Assembly: GCA_027924585.1 (NCBI GenBank)
Contig: BSBM01000307.1
Location: 15,981,501 to 16,045,500, forward strand
Length of the DNA: 64,000 nucleotides
From: Larix kaempferi
Lineage: Eukaryota > Streptophyta > Pinopsida > Pinales > Pinaceae
Reading direction: 5' to 3'
Shown: positions 34,803-44,700 of the stretch, in pieces
How positions within the stretch are numbered: position 1 is the first letter of the stretch
Layout: each line of letters opens with the position of its first letter
Program-made: the position numbers and the translations under genes
Notes under the pieces: generated by a model
What the model was told of the DNA's origin: nothing
The model's input: only the letters and a program-made list of their open reading frames with translations
The model's database searches: none

Positions 34803-34990
34803 CTGCGAAAAGACAAGAGTTAAAGGTTGATGCGGACAACTGCAAAAGGCAAGAGTTAAAGGTTGAATATGCAGACAACTGCAAGAGTTACGTGTCCCGA
34901 TTATTGTCAGCATGATGTCTTCTCGCACAAAAAACCATCATGTCTTGGTTCGAAAAGCTGCTTCTGATAAATCGTCCCACGTGAACAGAT
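34803..34990. other. Unassigned, between the duplicated flank and element C
   Basis: It carries the short repeat AGACAAGAGTTAAAGGTTGA, GGCAAGAGTTAAAGGTTGAA. No frame is supported. It is the left neighbour of the target site of element C. Confidence 0.4.
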
Positions 34991-34995
34991 CAGCT

Positions 34996-35216
34996 TGCTA
35001 TGAATATTATATGTATGTTAATTAAAGTTATTAGTTATTAAGTGAAAGGGTGTAACCCTTCACTATACATGCTCAAGCCTATAAAAGCGAGCCTCATTGT
35101 AATTATTAATCATCCATTATCAATTATATATTATTATGTTATCAAATGGAGTTATTTTCCATTGGAGGATTATTCGCTTGAATAATCATTGAGTATATCC
35201 GGACACGGATATAGCA
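34996..35216 (+). repeat. 5' LTR of element C
   Basis: 221 bp, TGCTATGAATATT to GGATATAGCA. It contains a bulged 10-bp hairpin, AGTGAAAGGGT/ACCCTTCACT (35041-35064), a TATA box TATAAAAG at 35080, and further A/T-rich sequence. Two substitutions separate it from the 3' LTR. Confidence 0.95.
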
Positions 35217-35230
35217 TTGGTATCAGAGCC
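35217..35230 (+). other. Primer-binding site of element C
   Basis: TTGGTATCAGAGCC follows the LTR without spacer and is complementary to initiator-Met tRNA. Confidence 0.92.
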
Positions 35231-35349
35231 TCGTTTTGGCTCCTCCAACCTGAGCTAGGATTCGGCTCCTCCAGAGCGACGTTCTGGTCTGGCCTTTGGC
35301 CAAAAACTCAGACTTTGTCTGATCGCTTTCAGAGTTTCTCTAAGATTTC

Positions 35350-36099
35350 GTGGTCTTTGACCATAACTCCATATCACCTGCACTCGCCAGCCTGCCGCTC
35401 CACCCCCAACATTCCACACTCTCTCCCATTCCTTCCTGCGCACTCTTCCATCCACCTTCCTCTCACGACCGCCATATCATCACCCTCACACCGGCTGTAC
35501 CTCGCGCTCATCTGATCCACATCGCATCCACCTTTTCCCATGGGCCATCCACTCCCACAGCAGCTCGTCTCCCACGCCATCGCGAACTCTTCCTCCCGGG
35601 CCACGCCTCCGGCCGACCGCGGCCTGCGCAGCCTCCCGCCATCCTCCTCCACTCTGTCGCCGTGCTTCCCTCCTCTCCCCATCGCCCTCCACCACCTCCC
35701 TCTCGCGCAGCACTTCCACCTGCTGCCCCACACCACCCCCACGCGTTCTCCGCTCCCATCCATCCCTCTCCGCCCTTCTGCGCCCTCACCCCACCTGCGC
35801 CTCCCTCACTGCACCTCTTCCGCTTGCAACATCCGTCCATGCTCCTCTTTTCCACCGCACCTCCAGCGCACCTCCAGAGCTCTGATACCATCCCCTCTAC
35901 ATTCCCACACGCATCCACCCCTCCATTCCAGCTTCCCGCCGTATCTCCAACACTCCACTACCACTCCACCGCCGGCTCCCTCACGCCCACCACCACCTCC
36001 ACCACCAACTCCAACGCACACCCAGCCTCCGCCCTCGCCCTCGCCCTCGCCTCCATCCTCACAAACCCTAACAGAATTTTCAAAAAAAATATATATTAA
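35350..36099 (+). CDS. Doubtful Pro/Ser/His-rich frame in the C-rich block of element C
   Basis: A 249-codon frame starts at 35350 and codes a low-complexity Pro-, Ser-, Ala- and His-rich protein. A second overlapping frame (35540-36178) is equally open, and minus-strand frames are open as well, so openness here follows from composition. The block from about 35380 to 36070 is C-rich on the plus strand and ends abruptly at an A/T-rich stretch (36080-36290). It may be leader sequence or a captured fragment. Confidence 0.2.
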   Translation: MVFDHNSISPALASLPLHPQHSTLSPIPSCALFHPPSSHDRHIITLTPAVPRAHLIHIASTFSHGPSTPTAARLPRHRELFLPGHASGRPRPAQPPAILLHSVAVLPSSPHRPPPPPSRAALPPAAPHHPHAFSAPIHPSPPFCALTPPAPPSLHLFRLQHPSMLLFSTAPPAHLQSSDTIPSTFPHASTPPFQLPAVSPTLHYHSTAGSLTPTTTSTTNSNAHPASALALALASILTNPNRIFKKNIY

Positions 36100-36300
36100 A
36101 CATTATAATATTATTATATTGTTTAAATATTTCAAAATTTTGGAAAACATATATATAGTTTATAAAAAGTTAATATAATAATATTATTAATTAATAAATT
36201 AATAGTTATTATTATAATATATATATATATATATAATATTATTATTAAATTTTAATAATAATTATTATTATCAAAGAAAAAAAAAAAAATCAATTCTTTT
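36080..36300. other. A/T-rich stretch between the C-rich block and the coiled-coil ORF
   Basis: Long runs of ATATAT (36220-36238) and TTATTATTA, then an A run before TCAATTCTTTTG. The base composition differs sharply from the preceding block. Confidence 0.7.
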
Positions 36301-36314
36301 GAAATAAGAATTGT

Positions 36315-37541
36315 TTGAAGAAACAAAGCAAATTCAAGCCAAAGAAGACCAAGTCAAAGAAGAAATTAAAGACAAAGTCCAAGCAAGACTCCTTATCATC
36401 AAAGAAGTCGAAGAACACTTATCATCGACGAAATCAAGTCAAAGTAAAGGAAGGCTCATCAAGAAGTCGAGACACGTTAACGACAAGGATGACCAAGTTC
36501 GACATTGTGAGCAAGGAACAAAAAATGTTAGACCAAAAAATGACGCAGAACCATAATACATTAATGGAGGTGTTACAAAGACTAAAGCAAAAAAAGGACC
36601 AAGTCGGTAGTCCAAATGTGCTAGATGCCTCATCTCATATTTTCACACAGGAAGCACTTGCCAAAAATCAAGATATAAAGAAGGAAATAAATAATTACGA
36701 AGCAGAAATAATACGCTTGAACAAAATCGTTAGCGACAAAGATGAAGAACTAATGCAGTTACGACATAAATTAGAAAGTCAAGAATCAGAGGTCGGCCAG
36801 TGTCGACAACAGATAAAATTTCTTCAACAACAAAATGACGACTCTAAAAAGACACATAAGTCAGAGATCACGAAGAGTAATAAAGCATTATCTAACAATG
36901 CTGAAGAAATTTTTAGACTAAGAAATCATAACAAGATACTAGTCACAAAAATTAAGAAGTTGAAAAATAGCCGAAAGATAGAACAATCTATGGAAGACAT
37001 TGAAATAAAACTTCTAGACAAGCAGGAAAAAAATAGTTGTATCAGAAGTCATAATGAAGATCTTAATGAACAACTTAAGACATCTGAAGATGACAGAAAA
37101 TCGCAAGTCGAATTGAGTAAGAAGTTTCAAAATGATAATAGGCAGTTAGAAAACAAGTTGGAAAAGATACAGAACAAAAACTTGAATCCTCAAGAGACAA
37201 AAATACAACTTCCAACTCAGATCAATGCTCTAAAGGCGACATTCGTAAACGAAAATGACATCGTGGAAGTCCCTTATCGACACCCCAACCATAAAAACCG
37301 ATATTTGAAAAAGTGGGAAAAGTCGAAAGATAATGGTACTAATGTGATCAAATCTCCTGACGACACATCAGTAGGAAATCCCATCAGTCCACAACAAGTC
37401 AATTTGGGATGGATTGATCCGTCGATGTATCGGAAGTTATGCTCTACACTTAGCAGTTCGTATCGACATGTTTCATCAGCCATGGCATCGCAAAGAACAG
37501 TGCAACAAAATTATAAGGCTTTGAGGACAAAGCCTTTCTAA
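36315..37541 (+). CDS. Element C coiled-coil protein, 408 residues
   Basis: An uninterrupted frame starts MKKQSKFKPKKTKSKKKLKT, a very basic N-terminus (about residues 1-60). From about residue 65 to 295 it is rich in Lys, Glu, Gln, Asn and Leu with heptad-like spacing (EIIRLNKIVSDKDEELMQLR, ENKLEKIQNKNL), which I read as a long coiled coil. A C-terminal region (VPYRHPNHKNRYLKKWEKSK, QQVNLGWIDPSMYRKL) lacks heptads. It has no CCHC knuckle and resembles no gag that I know. It ends just before the 3' LTR. An intact frame in an element with 99% identical LTRs is compatible with function or simply with youth. Possible roles are a gag-like nucleic-acid binder or a captured host fragment. Confidence 0.6.
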   Translation: MKKQSKFKPKKTKSKKKLKTKSKQDSLSSKKSKNTYHRRNQVKVKEGSSRSRDTLTTRMTKFDIVSKEQKMLDQKMTQNHNTLMEVLQRLKQKKDQVGSPNVLDASSHIFTQEALAKNQDIKKEINNYEAEIIRLNKIVSDKDEELMQLRHKLESQESEVGQCRQQIKFLQQQNDDSKKTHKSEITKSNKALSNNAEEIFRLRNHNKILVTKIKKLKNSRKIEQSMEDIEIKLLDKQEKNSCIRSHNEDLNEQLKTSEDDRKSQVELSKKFQNDNRQLENKLEKIQNKNLNPQETKIQLPTQINALKATFVNENDIVEVPYRHPNHKNRYLKKWEKSKDNGTNVIKSPDDTSVGNPISPQQVNLGWIDPSMYRKLCSTLSSSYRHVSSAMASQRTVQQNYKALRTKPF

Positions 37542-37552
37542 GAGAGTGGCAA
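37541..37552 (+). other. Purine-rich tract before the 3' LTR of element C
   Basis: AAGAGAGTGGCAA precedes the TGCTATGAAT of the 3' LTR. It is a weak match to a polypurine tract. Confidence 0.55.
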
Positions 37553-37773
37553 TGCTATGAATATTATATGTATGTTAATTAAAGTTATTAGTTATTAAGT
37601 GAAAGGGTGTAACCCTTCACTATACACGCTCAAGCCTATAAAAGCGAGCCTCATTGTAATTATTAATCATCCATTATAAATTATATATTATTATGTTATC
37701 AAATGGAGTTATTTTCCATTGGAGGATTATTCGCTTGAATAATCATTGAGTATATCCGGACACGGATATAGCA
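37553..37773 (+). repeat. 3' LTR of element C
   Basis: 221 bp, identical to the 5' LTR apart from two substitutions (ACACGCTC for ACATGCTC; TTATAAATT for TTATCAATT). It ends ATAGCA before CAGCT. Confidence 0.95.
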
Positions 37774-37778
37774 CAGCT

Positions 37779-38139
37779 TGACGTGGGAGAAGGAAAGCGC
37801 TACGCCCAACCGCCACAACGACGCCACTTTGGAGCTTGATTTTCCACGGTGCATCTCAGCAGCCATGTGGAGAATGATCTTGGAATCACCTTCCATGATT
37901 AGAGGGGTCCATCTTTTTTGACATGCGAGCAGTATTCCTTGGTGAAGACCTTGATCTAATTCGACAGCATTATTAGAATCTATCCCCAAAAAACCAATTT
38001 TGAACATGGGGTCCAAGTATCCCCGAGAGGATGCCCGACACAAATTGTGTGTTGAAGAAAATGCCGGCAGCACATGGGGATATTGTAGGCTGTTGTTTTG
38101 TCTACTCAACCATGGTCTCAGTTTGTCCAAAGAGATCAC
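37779..38139 (-). pseudogene. LINE-type RNase H remnant
   Basis: The minus-strand frame reads SSRGYLDP, LGIDSNNAVELDQGLHQGIL, LIMEGDSKIILHMAAEM, then SLWRLGVALSFSHVKL at the target site of element C. The order matches the plant RNase H-like domain found at the C-terminus of LINE reverse transcriptases, where NNxAE and EGDSK carry catalytic residues. The expected first Asp (DGA) is replaced by a CRAS sequence. The fragment is cut at 37778 by element C and I could not follow it convincingly at 34990. Confidence 0.6.
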
Positions 38140-38310
38140 CCTGAAGAAGAGTTTATGGACCTGCCAAAACAGTGGTTTAGGGAAATTAGACCAAGCCTAG
38201 GAGAAGATAAAAAATTGTCCAAGTATGGTAAAATCTACCTAATTGGCCTTAGGGAAATTCCCACCACAGCTCATAGGATGATGATAAAAATATTCCGAGG
38301 GTGTGGATCT
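38140..38310. other. Unassigned stretch before the CACTA repeats
   Basis: No frame of interest; a plus-strand frame (38098-38481) has no recognisable content. Confidence 0.4.
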
Positions 38311-39016
38311 CTAAATCCCCCCCATTGGACTTTTGGGGGGTCTTTCCAAACCCCCCCAAAAGTCCAAAAGTCCAACAAGACTTTTGGGGGGGTCTTTCCA
38401 AACCCCCCCAAAAGTCCTGTTGGACTTTTGGGGGTTTTTTTTAAAAATTGCCCCCAACAGTCAAATTCTAAGGAGTTTTGAGGGGGTTTCTTAAGGACCG
38501 CCCCCAACAGTCAAATTCCAAGGAATTTTGAGGGGGGTTCTTAAGGACCATCCCTAGAAGTCAAATTCCAAGGATTTTTGATGGGGGTTTTTAATGACCG
38601 CTACCAAATACCTCTAAAAAATGTTTTAGGGGGGGGGGGGGTTTAGCAAGACCGCTACAATCCACTTTTAGGGGGTGAAGACTTTTTGGGGGAGTTTTTC
38701 CACAACCGCCCCCAAATGTATTGAAAACTGGACTTTCGGGGGGGGGGGGGGGAGGGGGGGGTTAACCAACCGCCACCAAAAGTATTAAGAATTGGACTTT
38801 GTGGGTGGTTTTTACAAAACCGCCCCCAAAAATCTTGACAATTGGTCTTTTTAGGTTTTTTTTTTTAAAACTGCCCCCCAAAAGTCCAATTTTCGGGACT
38901 TTTGAGGGGGGTTTTGAAGAACCACCCCCAAAGACCTAAAAAAAATTTGGGGGGGGGGGGTTTAGCAAAACCGCCGCAAGCCAAAACCGTCGCCAAAAGG
39001 GTATTTTGTTGTAGTG
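38311..39016 (-). mobile_element. CACTA (En/Spm) transposon end with subterminal repeats
   Basis: The right edge (minus strand, from 39016) reads CACTACAACAAAATACCC, the hallmark terminus of plant CACTA transposons. Leftward follow repeats around CCCCCCAAAAGTCC, CCGCCCCCAA and AACCGCC with inverted GGACTTTTGGGGGG copies, typical of subterminal binding arrays, with runs of up to 12 G. The opposite CACTA terminus is not seen between 37780 and 38311, so only one end is present here or the other is degraded. No transposase is visible. Several hairpins can form (GGACTTTTGGGGGG with CCCCCCAAAAGTCC). Confidence 0.8.
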
Positions 39017-39038
39017 ATTAACTAAAAGTCTAAAAGAT

Positions 39039-41527
39039 TATAATACCCCTACCTTGCCTTAGTATTTATTGTCTTCAATGTAAATATTGTGTATATGAAA
39101 TGTGTGTTTTCCCTAGTGTGGAGCTCAAGACCAAGGCCCCACTAGTGGATTCTTAAGATTTGTTTGCATAGGCAAGTATTTGACATTTGAACTATTCATG
39201 TGCCACTAAGCCATGAGATATTGTAGTTGATGTAAATATTTAATATTGCAATGAAACACCCAGAAAAACTGGCTAAGTGAGAGAGCTAATGAGAAGGGGC
39301 TATGGTATCCACTAGGGAGAGGTGAGGGGGTTATGGGATGGGAACCCATGCTGCCACCAGTACAGGAGAACCGATTTGATTCCCCATACTAGCATGGAAT
39401 TTGGTTATAGAAGGTGGGGAAGGAAGGTCGGTGCAATAATAGGATGGTGAATAAGAACGACCCTAAGATTCGAAAGTGGGGTTCTACCCATTCGCCATGG
39501 AAGCCATTCCATAATATGAGAATACAAAACCCTGTTATGCTATGCTATTGTTGCCCAGAATTCCATGGAGCATGAGTTACAGAACCCAGTTGTGAAATAG
39601 AGAAGGAAAATGCGATTTTGTGTGGAACCGAAATTACAGAGACGAATGCCATAAAAAACCTTGTGCGGATGCATTATCTATTGATAAAATCCTTGTAAGA
39701 AAATCCTAGAATGAGTCACAGAGTGTTAAGATATTGAGGAAGCCGTGGGAAGATTGGAATCGGTGTGTAAAGAGTCGAGCTGCGAGATAGAGCCGAATCC
39801 GCAACCATGTGAAGAGCCCAACTTGTTTAGCAGAGGTAGAAGGTCATATTTAGGGTTGGAATGCTTGATAAACCTAGTGAACGCTGTAATCTCATAGAAC
39901 TAGTAGTTGGATCCTTCTAGCCACCTTGATTAGCACTGGAAGGGAAGGAGCCTTGAGGGACTGTGCAACAGAGAAGAGGGCCTTCCTTGTGCTGGGTGAG
40001 GTAGATAAGGTGGGTGCCATGTCTGCTGAGTGTTGAGATGCATGTATTTCTGTGGTTGAATTCACTGGCTTAGCAATATCCTCCCTGTTTCCCTTGTATG
40101 CTTGATAAACCCAACTGTAGGTTGGCTTAGCATGGAAGTGGACCTTGATTGTTAGAGAGCCTAGTTATCCCTCCTTAGTGGATACACAACCCAACTCGGG
40201 GGTGGTCTCTCAGCTGAAAGAGTATAGGTTGGACATAGACCTAAGGTTGGGTGGAATGTCGCTCTCACTTAGTTAGTTGCTTGGGAAACTTCAAGATCCA
40301 AAGATAGGTATTTCTGTGGAGTGAATGTTGATATTTCATGTGTTATATTATGCTTGTTGTGTTCAAATTGTTGAATGAATGTTTATATGAATGTGAGCAA
40401 TATGTATACTATGTATAAGCCTAAGTAGAAGGCTGAGTTCATTTTGGATGCCTCATTCATTTGCATGAGTTTAATGCATTATAAATCTTGCATGTGGTAG
40501 ATGTATTGGTTAGACCTAGCTTCATACAACTTATTGCATTGTTATGCTTGTCATGCCCTAGATTAATGAATGGATGGTTTCATGAACTTGCTCCTTAGAG
40601 AGATAAGTATGGGTATGAAGTTGAATGCATGATTGAATTTATGTTGTAGTACTTCATTGTTTACATGAATGATATGCATGACTAACCCATGCAGGTGGTT
40701 GATATGTTAACTAGATTAGTTCATTAGATGTGTTTATTATGCATTGTCTTCACCCTTCAAAGGGATGGTTTGACCTCACCTGGACTTGGGAAGAAAAGAG
40801 ATAACCCCTGAGGTGTTCCAGAACCTCTCTATGGGTTAGGTGAAGGGGAGAAGTCATGGCAGGAAGGAGGCAAAACCCTTGCAGAAGGATAAGTCACTTA
40901 GGTGGGGTATGAACATAAATTCAGTGGGAAAATTGGAATAGATGGAGTGCTCAGATGGGGTGGGGACTGCACCATTGGATAGATATCTCCAAGAGTTTTC
41001 CAACGGTACCAACCTTGTCCCATTTGAACCAAGGATGAGGGAGTTATGACCCTTGGAAGTTTGCTCTGGAAAGCATGCAGGAGCAGAGGAGGTACTTCCG
41101 TAGTTCTGCATTCGCAATGCGGATTGTAGACGTTGGAAAATAACGTTGGATTTGGACTTCTGCATTTTCGAGTTCTACAATGCGGAATTGTGGAATGCGG
41201 AAGGGGAAAAATCCCCGGGAATTGGAATTGGACTTCTGCATTTATGCATTCCATAATGCGGAAGGAGGAATTTTCTGGGGAATTGAATTTGAGCTTCCAC
41301 ATTCCCGCATTCCACAATGCGGATTGTAGAATGCAGAAGAGAATTGTCGGAAGGATTATTTTGGGTACTCCACATTCTGAATCCCGCAATGTGCATTGCG
41401 GAATGCAGATTACGGATTGATGACCATTGCGGCTGTGTGTAAAATGGATGAATTTGGAAGAAAAAAAAGAAATAGAAGGGTCCCCCATGGCCTCTGAAGG
41501 CCACTAGGGATGTTAGGGGACGTTACA
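39039..41527 (+). repeat. 5' LTR of element D
   Basis: Runs from TATAATACCCCTACC to GGGGACGTTACA. Modules shared with LTR A are GAGCTCAAGACCAAGGCCCC (39122), CCCAACTCGGGGGTGG (40191), AGTATAGG (40221) and TAGTTGCTTGGGA (40273). The nested hairpin lies at 40098-40133 (ATGCT/AGCAT, inner CCAAC/GTTGG), and a related one with CTAGT/ACTAG at about 39859. A palindrome-rich tract of GCATTCCNCAATGCGG repeats lies at about 41098-41420. Confidence 0.93.
41098..41420. repeat. GCGGAAT palindromic repeats in the 5' LTR of D
   Basis: Repeated CATTCCACAATGCGG, AATGCGGAATTG and AATGCGGAAG words form an inverted-repeat tract. Where the 3' LTR has CCGCA, the 5' LTR often has CTGCA or CCACA, changes expected from decay of methylated CpG. 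The tract recurs at 48578-48885. Confidence 0.85.
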
Positions 41528-41530
41528 AAG

Positions 41531-41542
41531 TGGTATCAGATC
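41531..41542 (+). other. Primer-binding site of element D
   Basis: TGGTATCAGATC lies three bases after the LTR end; TGGTATCAGA matches the initiator-Met tRNA complement. Confidence 0.85.
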
Positions 41543-41782
41543 TTCAGTTGCAACACTGGGGTTGTTAGGGCCGAGTCGTGCATGAATTTATGGGCAAGAA
41601 ATGTGCCCATGGCATGGTTTGATGAATGTTTATTGCTGAATGGTTTCCCAAGGAGTAATTTTCTAGATTTATTTGTGTTTTATCTGCGTTTTTATGTCTA
41701 ATAAACGCCTCCGTTATGCACAGTGACTGTGGCATTGTTAAGTTAAAGTGTATAGTAGGACAATGTATAGATAGGCAGGAAA

Positions 41783-44700
41783 ATGGTGACCATTAATGAC
41801 ACACAGGATCCCGATGAGCCTGAAGAAGACGTGCTAGGGGAAAATGTGCAAGAAGAGCATGCTGAAACAACGTCCAATGGAAGAAGGGAGCAGGTGACTC
41901 CCCGGAACTTGGTTGAGACAATGGTAAGTTTTAATGAGAGGTTGATAAAGGCTTAGGAAGAGGAGCACCAACTCAATGCAGCCATTCTGTAGAGCCTTAT
42001 TGATATGCATCAGAGGGTGAATCGCCTTACTGATATGCATCAGAGGGTGAATCTGGGGTTTAGTACAAGTAATATGGATAGGGAAGAAAGGAATGCAAAT
42101 AGTTTCTCTAGAGGCCGTTCTAGGTAGAGGAATCCAAGCCATAGAAGGGGTTCTGTGAGCAGAAGGCACATAACACCCTCTTCAGGATCTCTTTTTAGCA
42201 GGTCATAACACTCTAGAGACTCTCAAAGGAGTCCAAGGCACACTTACAGTCGGACTGAGAGAAGAAGGAAGTTCAGAGGGATCCCATAAGGAGAATTTAG
42301 GAAAGAAATACCTCCTACCTTTGATGGAGAAAGCAAAATAGACCAAGAGGCAGAGGCATGGCTACTTGGAATGAAAAAGTACTTCAAAATGCATGATTAT
42401 TCAAAAAGTGAGAAAGTCAGGGTTTCCATTTACAATATGAATGGTAGAGCTTCCATTTGGTGGGAACATCTCATGAAAGTGAAGAGAACCAGTGAAAGAA
42501 AGACCAACTGGGAGCGGTTTAAAAGGTAATTCAAGGAGAAATACCTATCAGCTAGGTATTATGGCAGCAAGAGAAAGGAGTTCAATGAACTCAGGTTGGA
42601 GAAGAATTCCATGGAGGAGCATGTTCATAAATTCTTGGAATTGTTGAGGTATGTAGACTACATCAAGGATGAAAGAGTGAAGATTCAATGTTTCCTTGGA
42701 ATCCTACCACAGAATTTCAAAGATAGGATTGAGTTTGTCCATCCACAAAGTTTGGATGAATCCATTAGAATGGCCACGCACTATTATGAACAGAATAAAG
42801 GAAAGTCCGAAACTTAGCCAACATGGAAAGGAAATCCCAAAGGAAAGTTTGAACCAAGGAAAAGTGGCTTCAAGCCACCATTCAAAAATCAGCCCAGAAC
42901 CTTTCCATAGGGACAACAATCAAGAAGTGGATTCAAATCAACTGTAGCAGCAGAGAAAACATCAAAGGGGCCACTTCAATGTTGGGGATGTGGAGACAAC
43001 CACATGCTTAGATATTGTCCAAATCGAGGGGAGAATCCCCGAAGCTTGCACAACCTAAGAGAAGCAACCACAGTAGAATATATGTCCATAGCAACACCTC
43101 AAATCTATGCAATACTAGATGATCACCAAGAAGACCACCAATCAGTAGTGGTAGAAGTTGAAGGTAAGATTGCTAAGCAATCTATTTCTGTTTTAATTGA
43201 CCCAAGATCTACTCATAGTTATGTGTCTCCTAAGGTGGTTGAAGGTTGTTCTATTAGTAAACTGAAGCATAGTAAGTCTTGTTTAGTTCAATTAGCCACT
43301 GGAACTAAGAGAAAGGTGAGTGAAGTAGTGGTGGAGTGCCCCATAGAGCTGAATGGACTTCTCACCAAGGTGAACTTGAATGTCCTACCATTAGGATCTT
43401 ATGTTGCTCTAATAGGTACGGACTGGTTGGAAAGACATAGAACCAAGATTGACTGCTATAAGAAGGTGCTTGAGTGCATTGATGATGAAGTAAGGCCAAG
43501 GTTGGTGAAAGGAATTCCAAAGCAAGTTTCCGTAAGGCAAATTTCAGCCTTACAACTGAGAAATTTCTATAAAAAGGGCTTCCAATTATATGCTATGCAT
43601 ATATCAGATTCAACAGAAGATAAAGGACCAAAGTTAGAAGACTTTAGGTTGTTACAGGATTTCCAGGATGTATTCCCAGATGAAGTTCCAGGATTGCCAC
43701 CTAAGAGAGACATTGATTTCTCCATTAATCTTGTTCCAGGGGCAACACCAAGTTCCAAAGCCCCTTATAGAATGAGCACACCCGAGTTGATAGAATTGAA
43801 GATGCAACTACAAGAATTAATGGACAAAGAATATATCAGACCAAGTGTATCTCCTTGGGGTGCATCTGTGTTATTTGTTAAGAAGAAGGATGGAACTTTG
43901 AGACTATGTATAGACTATAGGCATCTAAACAAGGTAACAATCAAGAACAAGTATCCATTGCCAAGAATTGATGACTTGTTTGATCAGATGAAGGAAGCTA
44001 AGGTATTTTCCAAGATTGACTTGAGGGATGGCTACCATCAAGTGAGGATAAAGGATGAATAAATTCACAAGACAACTTTTAGAACTAGATATGCCACTGT
44101 GAGTTCACTGTGGTGCCATTTGGTCTTACCAATGCACCAACCATATTCATGTGCCTCATGAATAGTGTCTTCAACAAATATTTGGATAAGTTTGTGATTG
44201 TATTCTTAGATGACATCCTTGTGTATTCCAAGAATGAAGAAGATCATAATGAGCATTTGAGAATGGTATTGCAAGTCCTTAGAGAACACCAACTATATGC
44301 AAAGCTGAGTAAACGTGACTTCTATTAGCAGAAAGTACAGTATTTGGGTCATATTATATCAACATAAGGCATTGCAGTAGATCTAGAGAAGATTGAGGCC
44401 ATAATGGATTGGCCTACTCCAAAGAATGTTGTAGATGTTAGATCTTTTATGGGCCTTGCAGGTTACTACAGAAGGTTCATTGAAGGATTCTCCAAGATAG
44501 CTCACCCAATTACATCATTGCAGAGGAAGGAAGTCAAATTTATATGGTCTGAAAAATGTGAAAGAAGCTTTCAGCAGTTAAAATAATTAATTACCAGTGC
44601 CCTTGTTTTAAAGATTGTAGACCCAATAGTAAGGACTTTGTGGTGTGCATAGATGCTTGCATTGGAGGGATAGGTGAAGTAATCATGCAAGAAGGGTTTG

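Larger units (their letters stand above)
34996..37773 (+). mobile_element. Element C: small LTR retrotransposon carrying a coiled-coil ORF
   Basis: The 2,778-bp element has two 221-bp LTRs that differ at two positions, a TTGGTATCAGAGCC primer site, and a perfect 5-bp target duplication CAGCT (34991-34995 and 37774-37778). It has no reverse transcriptase, protease or integrase. Short LTRs and missing pol recall TRIM elements, but TRIMs are generally under 1 kb and non-coding, whereas this one has an intact 408-codon frame and a strikingly C-rich block. It therefore needs enzymes from another element. Confidence 0.93.

Noticed and set aside
35374-36021. Gly/Trp-rich minus-strand ORFs in element C
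   Set aside because: Open only because the plus strand is C-rich; they overlap each other in different frames.
38629-38760. Telomere-like or rDNA-like G-rich sequence
   Set aside because: The G-runs are part of CACTA subterminal repeats ending in the hallmark CACTACAAC terminus; no telomeric TTTAGGG repeats are present.
40854-41504. ORFs across the 5' LTR palindromic tract of D (and 48421-48966)
   Set aside because: They follow the CCGCAATGCGG repeats and occur in several frames at once.
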